Source: Coleofasciculus sp. FACHB-T130 (GTDB taxonomy: Bacteria > Cyanobacteriota > Cyanobacteriia > Cyanobacteriales > FACHB-T130). Taken from it: a DNA stretch of 64,000 nucleotides. The notes beneath the pieces are model-generated. The model made no database searches. It worked only from the letters and a program-made list of their open reading frames with translations, and was not told where the DNA came from. The stretch spans positions 85,092 through 149,091 of the forward strand of contig NZ_JACJOG010000030.1 in NCBI RefSeq assembly GCF_014695375.1, in the 5' to 3' direction. Shown here one piece after another: positions 8,889 through 18,468 of the stretch; position 1 is the first letter of the stretch, and the number at the start of each line of letters is the position of its first letter. A program made the position numbers and the translations under genes.

Positions 8889-11081
8889 TTACAACCGCCG
8901 CAGTAATTCTGGCAACAGCTTACCTGGAACCTTAGAAAGGGCGAGATTTTGACCTTGTAAGCCACGTTCGCGGAAAAACGCCCGGATTGTCTGCACAACA
9001 TAAGACAAAGTGGATTCGTAGGCATCGGGTTGAGCGCTAAAGCCCCGCAACGCTTGTAAATGGTTGTGTAACGCTGCCTCTAGATGCTCTAACAGGGAAC
9101 CCTGAGCCAAAGCGAACTGCTTATCCGTCGCCATCTGGTAGTGAGCCAGCCCCAAATTATTGTAGGTGGCAGAGGCATCAAACGTAACCGGCACTGGGGG
9201 AGTGTTTTGGCTCAGCCGGTGGACAAGCGCGATCGCAGTTTCATAGGCTGTAATACACGAGTGCAAATATTCCTGTCGCGCCTCCACCTTAGTTTCTATC
9301 TGGCTTGCCAAATGCCAGTAAGCCGTACCCAAATTATTCTGCGTCGCCGCGCAAGCTGCCGGGACTACATCTGGCGTCCGATATTTTAGTCCATTCAAGT
9401 AAGCGTCGATAGCAAGTTTTAAATAGGTTGCGGGTTGTTCGTACTGGGCGAGATTCCAGTAGGCGGTGCCGATGTTGTTTTGCAGCATTGCCCAGCTAAG
9501 CGACTCTTGCTCCGGATTGTAATACAACAGCGCTTCTGTATAAGATGCGATCGCTTGTTGCAAGTTTGTCACCGGCTGCTGCTGCTGTGCTAAATGCCAG
9601 TAAGCCGTACCCAAATTATTGTGCGTCGCCGCATATTTGAGCGGCTCCATCTGGGAAGGACGATAGCGCAAAGCTTCCTGATAAGCGCCAATCGAGTATT
9701 GCAAGTTCTCGGCAGCATCTCGATAACGAGCCACTTCCCCGTATGCTGCCCCCAAATTATTTTGAATCATGGCATAGGTGTGGGGCGCTTCATCGGGATT
9801 GAAGGTGGTTAAAGCGGTTTGATACGCTTGAATCCCTTGCTCCAGATAGACAAGCATCTCCTCGACTTTGCTTGGATAGCGAGCTAGCATCCAGTAGAGA
9901 TTGCCCAAGTCATTAAGGGTATCCGGTACCAGCGGCGAATCTGCCTCTAGCCAACTCAATGCCTGTTCGTAAGCTTGGATGGCAACGATCAGGTTTTCTT
10001 GCGAGGTATTTGATTGTTCGAGTTCAATCAGATCGCGGTAATGATTCCCCAGCCTCAGATAAGCTTCAGCAAGTGCCTCTGGCGGACAGGATTGCTGCTG
10101 TAATTGAGCAATTTCCTGCAACGATTGCACCTGAGGCAAATTCTCAATCGCCTGATGAGGGGCTTCAGATTGGGAAGGATGAATGGATGCTGATTCATCG
10201 CTCTTTTCTTCTGATTCCTGTAGGGGAGAAGCATCAGTTAGCGAATTTGTTGCCGGATGCTGAGATTCGTCTCTCGGAGGCGTCGCTTCTACCTCTTCCT
10301 TACCAGAATCATTGCCTGAAACTGGATTTTCCGAACGGGTTTCGCTATATTTCGCGAAGTCGCGGTTCAGAATGTGCCACAGATTTTCTTGAGGTACAGC
10401 CGTCTCTTGCTCAGCAGCTTGTTCGCGGGGCGCTGAGAATTGTAGAGACGGATACCACGTCTCTTCTGATACAGGCGTGGGTTCCCCTTCAAACTCAAAC
10501 AAGCCGGTGTGACACCGCCAAAACTCAGGTGCCGACTGCTGAATCGCCCGGAACCAAGGGCGAGGCATCCACAGCAACAAGCTAGATTCTAAGCGCGGCA
10601 AACTGCGCTCAATACCCCTGAGAGAGCGCAGAAATAATCCCTGTACCGTTGCTGGCTGCTTGGTTAATAGTTCCACCCCCAAAATTTGAAATCCGGGTGG
10701 GTTGTTGTCAGGGGGCGGGTGTTTGGCTAACCAGCGATTGATCTGAGCGATGGGATGCGGCTGGCTCAAGTTTAAGTTCAGGCTAACCAGTCGGGGGTAG
10801 CCTTGGAAGGAGCCAGGATTCGGCAGGAAGGATGAATGAGTGCGATTGGACTTGTTTCTTCTTCCGTCTTCCGAAATCGCCAATTCTGCGTGTAATCGGG
10901 CAGCCAGACGATTTCTCAAGGTGAGGTCGTCGCATACCGCCACAAAAATTTGGCGACGCAAACCAAGACTCAGCGCCTGTTTCAATCGCTGATAGATGAT
11001 CCGGTTTCCATCGGAAATTTTTCGGTGAGCGGTATCCGTCACCGTCATGCTGGCAGGGTAGTGTCCGTTGGCTTGTGGCAC
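8889..11081 (-). CDS. TPR-repeat protein
   Basis: A 730-residue protein read from GTG at 11081; ATG at 11048 (residue 12) is an alternative and neither has a clear ribosome site. The N-terminal 220 residues contain QIFVAVCDDLTLRNRLAARL and an SLLLWMPRPWF segment. They look like an alpha/beta domain without a visible P-loop. A low-complexity acidic linker spans about 250-330. From about 340 to 690 there are six or more TPR-like units with NNLGTAYWHLA motifs and YLEAL/YTEAL helices. The DNA of neighbouring repeats is also similar (near 9315 and 9597). TPR arrays mediate protein contacts; no enzymatic role can be assigned. It is preceded by a 1-kb gap and appears to stand alone. Confidence 0.8.
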   Translation of the reverse strand: MPQANGHYPASMTVTDTAHRKISDGNRIIYQRLKQALSLGLRRQIFVAVCDDLTLRNRLAARLHAELAISEDGRRNKSNRTHSSFLPNPGSFQGYPRLVSLNLNLSQPHPIAQINRWLAKHPPPDNNPPGFQILGVELLTKQPATVQGLFLRSLRGIERSLPRLESSLLLWMPRPWFRAIQQSAPEFWRCHTGLFEFEGEPTPVSEETWYPSLQFSAPREQAAEQETAVPQENLWHILNRDFAKYSETRSENPVSGNDSGKEEVEATPPRDESQHPATNSLTDASPLQESEEKSDESASIHPSQSEAPHQAIENLPQVQSLQEIAQLQQQSCPPEALAEAYLRLGNHYRDLIELEQSNTSQENLIVAIQAYEQALSWLEADSPLVPDTLNDLGNLYWMLARYPSKVEEMLVYLEQGIQAYQTALTTFNPDEAPHTYAMIQNNLGAAYGEVARYRDAAENLQYSIGAYQEALRYRPSQMEPLKYAATHNNLGTAYWHLAQQQQPVTNLQQAIASYTEALLYYNPEQESLSWAMLQNNIGTAYWNLAQYEQPATYLKLAIDAYLNGLKYRTPDVVPAACAATQNNLGTAYWHLASQIETKVEARQEYLHSCITAYETAIALVHRLSQNTPPVPVTFDASATYNNLGLAHYQMATDKQFALAQGSLLEHLEAALHNHLQALRGFSAQPDAYESTLSYVVQTIRAFFRERGLQGQNLALSKVPGKLLPELLRRL

Positions 11082-12099
11082 CGACGTTTAAAAAGGATAA
11101 ATAAGGGACTGAGGGCTGTTTGGGGGGTTTGGAACCCGCCCATTCGGACTGGGTACTAGAAAACCAATTCAGTTAGTTAGCAGGAGAACCGAATTCAACT
11201 ATGTCATTTTGTCGGTGTCATTTTGTCGGTTGGGGGGCGTGGAGGGGTGAGGTACGAAACCCAACACGGCAAATTGACTGCTGAATCAGTACCGATAAAA
11301 ATTCTTGCCTATCATCTTGAATCCGACTTCTGCCTTTTTTGAGAAGTGCATACCCATTTCTTCCCATTCCAGTTGCCTGGGTCAGGATTAAACGCAGCTT
11401 TTATCTATCCGCCAAAAGGACGATTTTAGATTTCATCTTTTTGAGCGATCGCAATTTCGCATAGCCGTAGCTCTGCTGGCAATCGCTGTATCGCTCGTTA
11501 CATCCTCTACCCTACAGTTCCTTTTCATCAGAAGATGTGGGAATTGCCGACGATGGAAAAAGGCTAACTTAGATCGCGATCGAGAGGCTTTTCAGAAAAT
11601 ATTTAAAAAGCGTCAAATTTGCCAGAGAAAGCAGAAGAAAGATTTAAATAGAAACAGACAGGTATTGGCGATAATTCAGGCTTTTCGATCGAGATTTTCC
11701 ATGAATTTTAGCTATATTATTTATTATAGTGACAATTGCTCTATTATTCTGCCGCTACAAATAAACTTGAAGTTTCGTAAAGCGGTTTCAAGTGACTTGA
11801 GAGGCTAGCTTCGGGAAATGGCACCTAGAAAAGCAAATAGCGTCACGATTCTCAGGGCAAGCGTCATGATCGAAATCGATAAGTCGATAATCTGGTGCAT
11901 CCCGCCGATTGGGTGCTAATTTGCACTGAAAGGAATTCCCTAAAAAAATAGCGATGTGCCATCATTGGGAGCCATTGAATACCGCGTCCCTAGAGCCATT
12001 GTTAAGATAATTTATTCCTGGGAAGTCCTTTAGAATTAAAGGAAGCACAAGAAGACAGTTGATGGCGAGATTTGGCTGAATTCTGTTTGCAATTTTTTA
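11082..12099. other. Intergenic region of about 1 kb
   Basis: No gene is supported. A 14-base unit (TGTCATTTTGTCGG) is tandemly duplicated at 11202-11229. A 138-codon stop-free frame at 11392-11808 lacks any start codon until late. The region probably holds divergent promoters for the TPR gene and the helicase, but I cannot name a convincing -35/-10 pair. Confidence 0.5.
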
Positions 12100-14808
12100 A
12101 TGGAACTATTTGACCGTACCGTGCCCACTACCATACCAGAGCTAGACCTCAAGACCTTATTTCCCTTTGAACTGGATCGGTTTCAGCAGGAAGCGATCGC
12201 GGCGTTAAATGCCGATTGCTCGGTCGTTGTGTGTGCCCCTACCGGGTCGGGAAAAACGCTGATTGGGGAATACGCCATTTACCGCGCCCTGAGTCGCGGC
12301 AAGCGGGTATTTTACACTACACCCCTGAAAGCGCTATCAAACCAGAAATTACGGGACTTCCGCGATCGCTTTGGGGCTGACCGGGTAGGGTTATTGACCG
12401 GCGATACGTCCATCAACCGGGATGCTCCAGTCTTAGTGATGACCACGGAAATTTTCCGGAATATGCTCTATGGCACCCGCATCGGCGAAGTCGGCACCTC
12501 CCTCACGGGTGTAGAAGCCGTGGTGTTAGATGAATGCCACTACATGAACGACCGACAGCGGGGCACGGTTTGGGAAGAATCCATTATTTATTGTCCCCAC
12601 GAAATACAGTTGGTGGCGCTTTCGGCAACGGTCGCCAACAGCGATCAACTCACCGACTGGTTAAATCGGGTTCATGGTCCCACCAAGCTCATCTACTCCG
12701 ATTTTCGTCCCGTTCCCTTGCAGTTTCATTTCTGCAATCCCAAAGGACTGTTTCCCCTCCTTGATGACTCGCAAAAAAAAATAAATCCGCGACTCAAGCC
12801 CAAGCGCCCACAAACTAAAGAAAAAGGCAAAAAGCAAGACAGCCCAAGTTTAGTTTATGTCCTGAGCCATTTGTGGAAACGGGATATGCTGCCAGCAATT
12901 TACTTTATCTTCAGCCGCCGGGGTTGTGACAAGGCGGTGGATGAATTGCGGGAAGTGACGCTGGTAAACGAACAAGAAGCAAAACTTTTAAAACAGAAAG
13001 TTGAAGCATTTTTAGCCCACAATCCAGAAGCAGCCCGTAGCGGCGGGGTTGAACCGTTGCTGCGCGGGATTTCCTCTCACCACGCCGGAATTTTACCAGC
13101 ATGGAAAGGTTTGGTCGAAGAACTGTTTCAAGAGGGCTTGGTAAAAGTGGTATTTGCCACCGAAACCCTGGCTGCGGGGATTAATATGCCTGCGCGAACA
13201 ACCGTGGTTTCTAGCCTTTCCAAACGCACCGACCGGGGACACCGACTGCTGACGCCCAGCGAATTTATGCAAATGTCGGGTCGTGCCGGACGTCGGGGGA
13301 TGGACACCACGGGTCATGTAGTGACCTTGCAGACGCCTTTTGAAGGCTCAAAGGAAGCGGCTTATTTGGCAACCAACGGGCCTGACCCATTGGTGAGCCA
13401 GTTTACCCCCAGCTACGGCATGGTTTTGAACTTGCTGCAAACTCATAGTCTGGAAGAAGCGAGAGAATTAGTAGAACGCAGCTTCGGGCAGTATTTGGCG
13501 ACCGTGCATCTGGAACCCACTCGGAAAGCGATCGCTGACTTATCCGAGGAACTGGCAAAAATCGAAGCGGATCTGGCATCAGTAGACGATAAGAGCCTGC
13601 AACAGTATGAAAAGCTTCAGGAACGTCTTAGAGAAGAACGCCGATTACTGAAAATTTTACAAACTCAAGCCGAAGCCGAGCGATCGCGGGAAATTGCGAT
13701 GGCGATCGCTTCTGTAGAACCCGGTACGTTGTTGAGTTTAAAAGGGAAACACATTCCGGTGTCTTCTCCTGTACCCGCTGTCTTAGTCACCAAGACACGC
13801 GGTTCCGGTCAATCGCCCTATCTAATTTGCTTAGGTGCAGATAACCGCTGGTATGTAGTCACTGCTGCCGATGTCGTCGCTTGCAGCCAATTACCCCGCG
13901 TGTCCAATGTTAAATCCGTACAGCCCCCGCCGGAAATGCCGATAAAACCCGGTCATTGCAAAAAGGGCACCGAATCCACAGAGGTCATTGCCCGTCAAAT
14001 TGGCTGGGCTTGTCGGAACGACGCTTGCGGTCGTCCGGACGCGGATCTCGAAGAAGATACCGCCCCAGAAGTGGTCGCGCAACAGCAGCAAGTAGCCGCA
14101 GTGGAAGCGCAACTGCAAAATCACCCTGCCCATCAATGGGGCAATCCCGCCGCCCTCCTCAAGCGCCAGCAGCGCCGAGAGGGATTACTAGACCAAATTT
14201 CCCAGCTTCAGAGCTTGTTCCAAGACAGCCTGGCACGCCACTGGGAAGAATTTATGGACTTGATTGAAATTTTGCAACGCATGGGCGGGCTAGAGGGCGT
14301 GATGCCGACACCCCTAGGAGAAGCCGCTGCTGCGATTCGGGGTGACAACGAGCTGTGGATGGCTTTAGCCCTGATGTCGGGTAAACTCGACGAGTTAGAT
14401 CCCCACCACTTAGCCGCTGCTTGTGCCTCCTTTGTGACCGAAACGATGCGACCGGATAGCTGGACGCACTACGATGCACCGGCTGAGATGGACGAAGCTT
14501 TGGGAGGTTTGCGGGGCTTGCGGCGCAACCTCTTCCAGCTACAGCGGCGGTATCGCGTAGCGCTACCAGTCTGGATGGAGTATGACTTAACAGGTTTGGT
14601 GGAACAGTGGGCGTTAGGGGTTCAATGGGATCAACTCTGCTCCAACACCAGCTTAGATGAAGGGGATGTTGTCCGAGTATTGCGACGGACGGTGGATTTC
14701 TTATCTCAAATTCCTCATGTGCCTCACATTTCAGATTCGTTACAGCGCAATGCCTATCGGGCAATTCATCTAATTGACCGCTTTCCAGTGAACGAAGTCG
14801 TTGCTTAG
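12100..14808 (+). CDS. DEAD/DExH-box RNA helicase, Ski2/Mtr4-like
   Basis: 902 residues. Visible superfamily 2 motifs: APTGSGKTLIG (Walker A, about 46-56), TTPLKALSNQK (Ia), DECHYM (Walker B, about 144), ALSATVANSDQ (III), and QMSGRAGRRGMD (VI, about 390). A KOW-like or arch-like segment follows, with a helical C-terminal part resembling the DSHCT domain of Ski2/Mtr4 proteins (about 720-895). The family unwinds structured RNA with ATP, usually assisting RNA decay or ribosome maturation. The start ATG gives the usual cyanobacterial N-terminus ending with the FPFELDRFQ Q-motif-like lead. It is monocistronic by spacing; no clear terminator is visible. Confidence 0.92.
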   Translation: MELFDRTVPTTIPELDLKTLFPFELDRFQQEAIAALNADCSVVVCAPTGSGKTLIGEYAIYRALSRGKRVFYTTPLKALSNQKLRDFRDRFGADRVGLLTGDTSINRDAPVLVMTTEIFRNMLYGTRIGEVGTSLTGVEAVVLDECHYMNDRQRGTVWEESIIYCPHEIQLVALSATVANSDQLTDWLNRVHGPTKLIYSDFRPVPLQFHFCNPKGLFPLLDDSQKKINPRLKPKRPQTKEKGKKQDSPSLVYVLSHLWKRDMLPAIYFIFSRRGCDKAVDELREVTLVNEQEAKLLKQKVEAFLAHNPEAARSGGVEPLLRGISSHHAGILPAWKGLVEELFQEGLVKVVFATETLAAGINMPARTTVVSSLSKRTDRGHRLLTPSEFMQMSGRAGRRGMDTTGHVVTLQTPFEGSKEAAYLATNGPDPLVSQFTPSYGMVLNLLQTHSLEEARELVERSFGQYLATVHLEPTRKAIADLSEELAKIEADLASVDDKSLQQYEKLQERLREERRLLKILQTQAEAERSREIAMAIASVEPGTLLSLKGKHIPVSSPVPAVLVTKTRGSGQSPYLICLGADNRWYVVTAADVVACSQLPRVSNVKSVQPPPEMPIKPGHCKKGTESTEVIARQIGWACRNDACGRPDADLEEDTAPEVVAQQQQVAAVEAQLQNHPAHQWGNPAALLKRQQRREGLLDQISQLQSLFQDSLARHWEEFMDLIEILQRMGGLEGVMPTPLGEAAAAIRGDNELWMALALMSGKLDELDPHHLAAACASFVTETMRPDSWTHYDAPAEMDEALGGLRGLRRNLFQLQRRYRVALPVWMEYDLTGLVEQWALGVQWDQLCSNTSLDEGDVVRVLRRTVDFLSQIPHVPHISDSLQRNAYRAIHLIDRFPVNEVVA

Positions 14809-14970
14809 AACCAGCGGTTCGCTGTCAAAAGGTCATTGTGATTTGTCCTTAGCCATTCGTCATTAGTTTGTTGCGACTAACTGAGGTCGTTGCTTAGAAT
14901 GAGCGATTAGCCCTTGGCTGTTAAAAGAAGTCATTGGTGATTCGTCATGAGTCGTTAGTTTGTGGGTAAT
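14790..14970. repeat. Imperfect tandem duplication after the helicase stop
   Basis: The segment spanning the last helicase codons and its 3' flank (GAAGTCGTTGCTTAGAA, about 14795-14811) reappears as GAGGTCGTTGCTTAGAA at 14884. Both copies are followed by related GTCATTNGTGATT..CGTCATTAGTTTGT-like sequence. The unit is about 88 bases and degraded. Confidence 0.45.
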
Positions 14971-15032
14971 GACTGATAACTGATGGCTAAGGATGAAAAG
15001 CTAATCGCTAACAGCTATTTCAGGAGCAGCTT

Positions 15033-17777
15033 GTGTTGAGGAGTGGTTTTGGTTTGAAGCGGGAACGCCAGGGAAAGGAAAAATCTCAGGCTTGGAATTG
15101 GGTATTTTTAGTTGTAAATTTTTCCTGTTTATTTTTTAATTCTTTTCCTGCCGGTGCCGCACCGGGTGTACTGGGAGTCGTGAAAACCCAGGACAATGCT
15201 AACCAATGGGAGGGGATTACAACCCGCCTAGGACTAAGTGGTGTTGCCTACTGTGTGGTGGATTTACAACAAGTCCGGCAGGCGGCAGATTTAGCAGGGA
15301 CACAGGTTTTATTTTTACCGAATGTTGAAACCCTAAGTGCTGTACAGGTACAAGCAATCCAAGAATGGATGGGTAAAGGCGGGCGAGCGATCGCTACTGG
15401 GCCTTTAGGCACGCTTTCCCAAGCGAATGTGCGATCGCAATTGCGATCGCTCTTTGGCGCTTACTGGGGATTCGGTTTACAAAGCCCCTCCACCTTGGCA
15501 CCCGCACCCGCTAAAAATCAGGGTTGGGTGCAACAGAACGGACTTGCCGGAACCGCCCAGGGGGGTGTAATCATTCCCGCTGGATTGACCAGTCAAACCG
15601 CTGCTGTCTGGAAGTCGGTTGAGAATCCACCGGCGGTCGTAACCACCGATCGCTCGGTCTTTCTGGGCTGGCGTTGGGGCGTCGATACTGCCTCTAGCCC
15701 AAACCTGGATAGCGCATGGTTGCGGGCATCCCTGAACCGCTACGGGGGAGTGAGAACAGCCAAAAATGCACCAACCAATGCGCCCCAGCAGTGTTCCTCC
15801 CCAGCCGGAACCACTGCGGCTGCCACACCACGCCCGCCAAACGGGCAGCCAAATTCAACGAATTCCGTTTCTCCAGGGACTGCGGCAGGTGGGACGCCTG
15901 CCGCTTCCCGCACCCAGTCGGGAACCCCTATCCTTTTCCCTCCTGCCCCAGCAACCCAAGCCGCAGACGTCAACGCCGATGGTTTAGTGGCTCCACCTGG
16001 ACTCGAAGTAAAACCAAGCTCCCAGCTCATCACAGGCGGACAAGCAACCGCCATGCGCCAGGAGTTGGAAGCGCTCATCGGACGCTTTGAGAGTGCAATG
16101 TTAACTGCCAACGCCACGAACAAGGTGGGAACGGCAAACGGAAATAATTCCTCAACCCAAACCAAGCTCATCGCTCAAACTTCTTCACGCTCTAATCAGG
16201 AATCAGCCCTCAAAACTGCCCGGACAGGGTTGCAACAATTTCTTCAGCTAGTTGCCCAAAAAGACTACAGCGCTGCCCGACAGCAATGGCTCCAGGCGCG
16301 ACGAACTCTCTGGGACAACTATCCCACCGACCGACCCCAAGGACAGTCAGAAATTCGGGCGATGTGGTTAGATCGGGGTACCATTGTCAGCGCTGGTTCG
16401 GAGCAAAAATTAGCAAAAATTTTCGACCGACTAGCAGCGGCAGGGTTTAACACGGTCTTTTTTGAAACAGTCAATGCGGGATATCCCATTTATCCCAGTC
16501 GCGTCGCTCAGATTCAGAATCCTTTGGTACGCGGCTGGGACCCCCTAGCTAGCGCAGTCAAACTCGCTCATGAGCGCGGCATGGAGTTGCACGCCTGGGT
16601 ATGGATTTTCGCCGTCGGCAACCAGCGTCATAACACCTTAGTCAAGCTTCCGAAAGAGTATCCCGGCCCGGTACTCGATCTGCATCCCACCTGGGCAGGC
16701 TACGATAACCGGGGGCGTTTGTTCCACTTGGGTTCGGGAAAAACGTTTCTCGATCCGGCGAATCCGGAGGTACGGCGCTACTTAATACAGATGTTGGGGG
16801 AAATTGCCACAAACTATCAAGTGGATGGCATTCAGTTCGATTACATTCGCTATCCTTTTCAAGATCCCCGTGCGGGTTATGCTTTTGGCTACGGTACAGC
16901 CGCTCGTCAGCAATTTCAGCAGTTACACGGGGTCGATCCGGCAAAGATTTCGCCGAAAGATCGCAATCTATGGCAAAAGTGGACGCAATTTCGCACCAAT
17001 GCCATTAACAGTTTTGTAGCAGATGCATCGAAAAGCCTACGCGCCTTAAAACCGAACCTGATTGTGTCAGCGGCAGTGTTTCCTTTTCCTGAAACTGAGC
17101 GCTTGCAAAAACTACAACAACATTGGGAAGTCTGGGCGCAGCGCGGAGATGTAGATTTGCTGGTGCCGATGACTTACGCTTTAGATACTAACAAACTCCA
17201 GAGTTTGGCACAGCCTTTACTTACTCAGGCTTTACTGGGTTCAACTCTAGTTTTGCCCTCGATTCGTTTACTGAATCTGCCAGATGTTGTGGCAATCGAT
17301 CAAATACAAGCGCTGCGGAATTTTCCTGCCAGCGGTTACGCTCTATTTGCCGCCGAAAATCTCAACGAAAATCTGCAAGGAATCTTCCGCCGCACTCAGG
17401 GGAGGGAAATAAAATCATCCACAGAACCATTACCTTATCGCCAACCTTTCCTAGCCGCTGCGACTCGTTACGCGGCACTCCAAAAAGAATGGGATTTTCT
17501 TTTAGAAACTAACCAGTTTGGGATTAAGGAACCAGCACTCTCGGAATGGCGCAAACAATCAGAGACTCTCTCAAATACACTGAATCAGCTGGCTGCGAAT
17601 CCTTCTGCGAATAATCTGGCAAAGGCGAAAATTTCACTCCAAGCTTTTAAATTTCAGTTCAATCAATGGATGAAACAGGAAGGTATAGAGCAGCCCTACC
17701 AAGTTCAAGTTTGGGATAACCGTTTGGCAACTTTGGAAAGGCTACTGCGCTATGGCGAGCGAGGAATTAAGAATTAA
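15033..17777 (+). CDS. Secreted GHL10-family glycoside-hydrolase-like protein
   Basis: The GTG at 15033 is supported by AGGAG at 15022-15026. The 914-residue protein begins with a basic stretch and a hydrophobic signal segment (about 25-45) ending near PAGAAPG, so export is expected. Residues about 48-235 form an alpha/beta domain; about 240-430 is a Pro/Ser/Thr-rich linker. Residues about 440-760 match the GHL10 (DUF187) TIM barrel: EIRAMWLDRGTI, GFNTVFFETVNAGYPIYPS, AWVWIFAVGN, DGIQFDYIRYPF. The family is thought to act on polysaccharides, perhaps cell-wall or sheath glycans; the substrate is unknown. A helical C-terminus follows. It converges with the small membrane protein gene at 17859. 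Confidence 0.88.
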   Translation: MLRSGFGLKRERQGKEKSQAWNWVFLVVNFSCLFFNSFPAGAAPGVLGVVKTQDNANQWEGITTRLGLSGVAYCVVDLQQVRQAADLAGTQVLFLPNVETLSAVQVQAIQEWMGKGGRAIATGPLGTLSQANVRSQLRSLFGAYWGFGLQSPSTLAPAPAKNQGWVQQNGLAGTAQGGVIIPAGLTSQTAAVWKSVENPPAVVTTDRSVFLGWRWGVDTASSPNLDSAWLRASLNRYGGVRTAKNAPTNAPQQCSSPAGTTAAATPRPPNGQPNSTNSVSPGTAAGGTPAASRTQSGTPILFPPAPATQAADVNADGLVAPPGLEVKPSSQLITGGQATAMRQELEALIGRFESAMLTANATNKVGTANGNNSSTQTKLIAQTSSRSNQESALKTARTGLQQFLQLVAQKDYSAARQQWLQARRTLWDNYPTDRPQGQSEIRAMWLDRGTIVSAGSEQKLAKIFDRLAAAGFNTVFFETVNAGYPIYPSRVAQIQNPLVRGWDPLASAVKLAHERGMELHAWVWIFAVGNQRHNTLVKLPKEYPGPVLDLHPTWAGYDNRGRLFHLGSGKTFLDPANPEVRRYLIQMLGEIATNYQVDGIQFDYIRYPFQDPRAGYAFGYGTAARQQFQQLHGVDPAKISPKDRNLWQKWTQFRTNAINSFVADASKSLRALKPNLIVSAAVFPFPETERLQKLQQHWEVWAQRGDVDLLVPMTYALDTNKLQSLAQPLLTQALLGSTLVLPSIRLLNLPDVVAIDQIQALRNFPASGYALFAAENLNENLQGIFRRTQGREIKSSTEPLPYRQPFLAAATRYAALQKEWDFLLETNQFGIKEPALSEWRKQSETLSNTLNQLAANPSANNLAKAKISLQAFKFQFNQWMKQEGIEQPYQVQVWDNRLATLERLLRYGERGIKN

Positions 17778-17858
17778 AGATTCAAAAATAGGTGAAAAAA
17801 GCGATATATTGCCTATTTCTGAACTTATTTCCCATCCCAAGAAACGCTCAACCGTCTG

Positions 17859-18248
17859 TCATCGAGTGACTTGGAATGTTCCAAAAATCACTGTCATAAT
17901 TAGTGCAACAGCAACAAAGAAGACCGCTATCAATATCAGCCAGTATTGGAGTGTATAAAGTTTTCTAAGTTCCCCAAGGGCACCAATCAAATTTTCCATA
18001 TCGCTTCCCTGAGTATCGACAATAAGCTGGAAAGAAGAGGCTGCTTTACTTGTCCATAAACCAATGAAGATTTGAACAACGCCAGTGATAATGCCGCCAA
18101 TTTCACCTTTTGCGATACTGACAATCCCATCTATAACCAGAAGCACCCCTAAAGCGATCAGAAAGTAGCTAACAAAGCGCATTTTCTGAGCAAGATCCCG
18201 AATCAGCTGGTTCTGCGTCTGGTCAAATTCGTACACTCGACTGTCCAT
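17859..18248 (-). CDS. Small three-helix membrane protein of unknown function
   Basis: Start taken at ATG 18248 (MDSRVYEFD), nine codons inside the longest frame, because GGGAG precedes it at reasonable spacing. About 129 residues. A soluble N-terminus (EFDQTQNQLIRDLAQKMR) is followed by hydrophobic segments around 28-50, 53-72 and 104-126. I recognise no named family. It lies downstream of the kinase gene of the five-gene cluster, with a 220-base gap, so it is probably separate from it. Confidence 0.65.
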   Translation of the reverse strand: MDSRVYEFDQTQNQLIRDLAQKMRFVSYFLIALGVLLVIDGIVSIAKGEIGGIITGVVQIFIGLWTSKAASSFQLIVDTQGSDMENLIGALGELRKLYTLQYWLILIAVFFVAVALIMTVIFGTFQVTR

Positions 18249-18468
18249 TTTACGCTTTCTCCCGCACGAGCTCACTCAGATTTTACGATATTGCTGCCAG
18301 ATTGAAATCACTTTGAGTGCAAAAAACTAAGAGCGATCGCTTTTTACCGTAATCAATACTACGTAAGTAGGTGTCAATAAACGTAGGCTCTTGATAGTTC
18401 TTAGTTCATAGCAATGAACCATCCAACTTCTCCGACCGAAAAATTTTGTAGATAGTTAAAATCCAAAT

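Noticed and set aside
9141..9812. Plus-strand frames with repeated MPVSRTQIIVRRR-like peptides
   Set aside because: They are the antisense reading of the repeated TPR-coding DNA on the minus strand.
11392..11808. 138-codon stop-free frame on the plus strand upstream of the helicase
   Set aside because: No start codon until near the end, no ribosome site, and composition does not look like a protein; treated as chance.
11999..12036. TTGTTA and TAGAAT upstream of the helicase
   Set aside because: 26-base spacing is too long for a promoter pair.
17752..17958. Short plus-strand frame overlapping the ends of the GHL10 and membrane-protein genes
   Set aside because: Lies across two convergent real genes and has no independent evidence.
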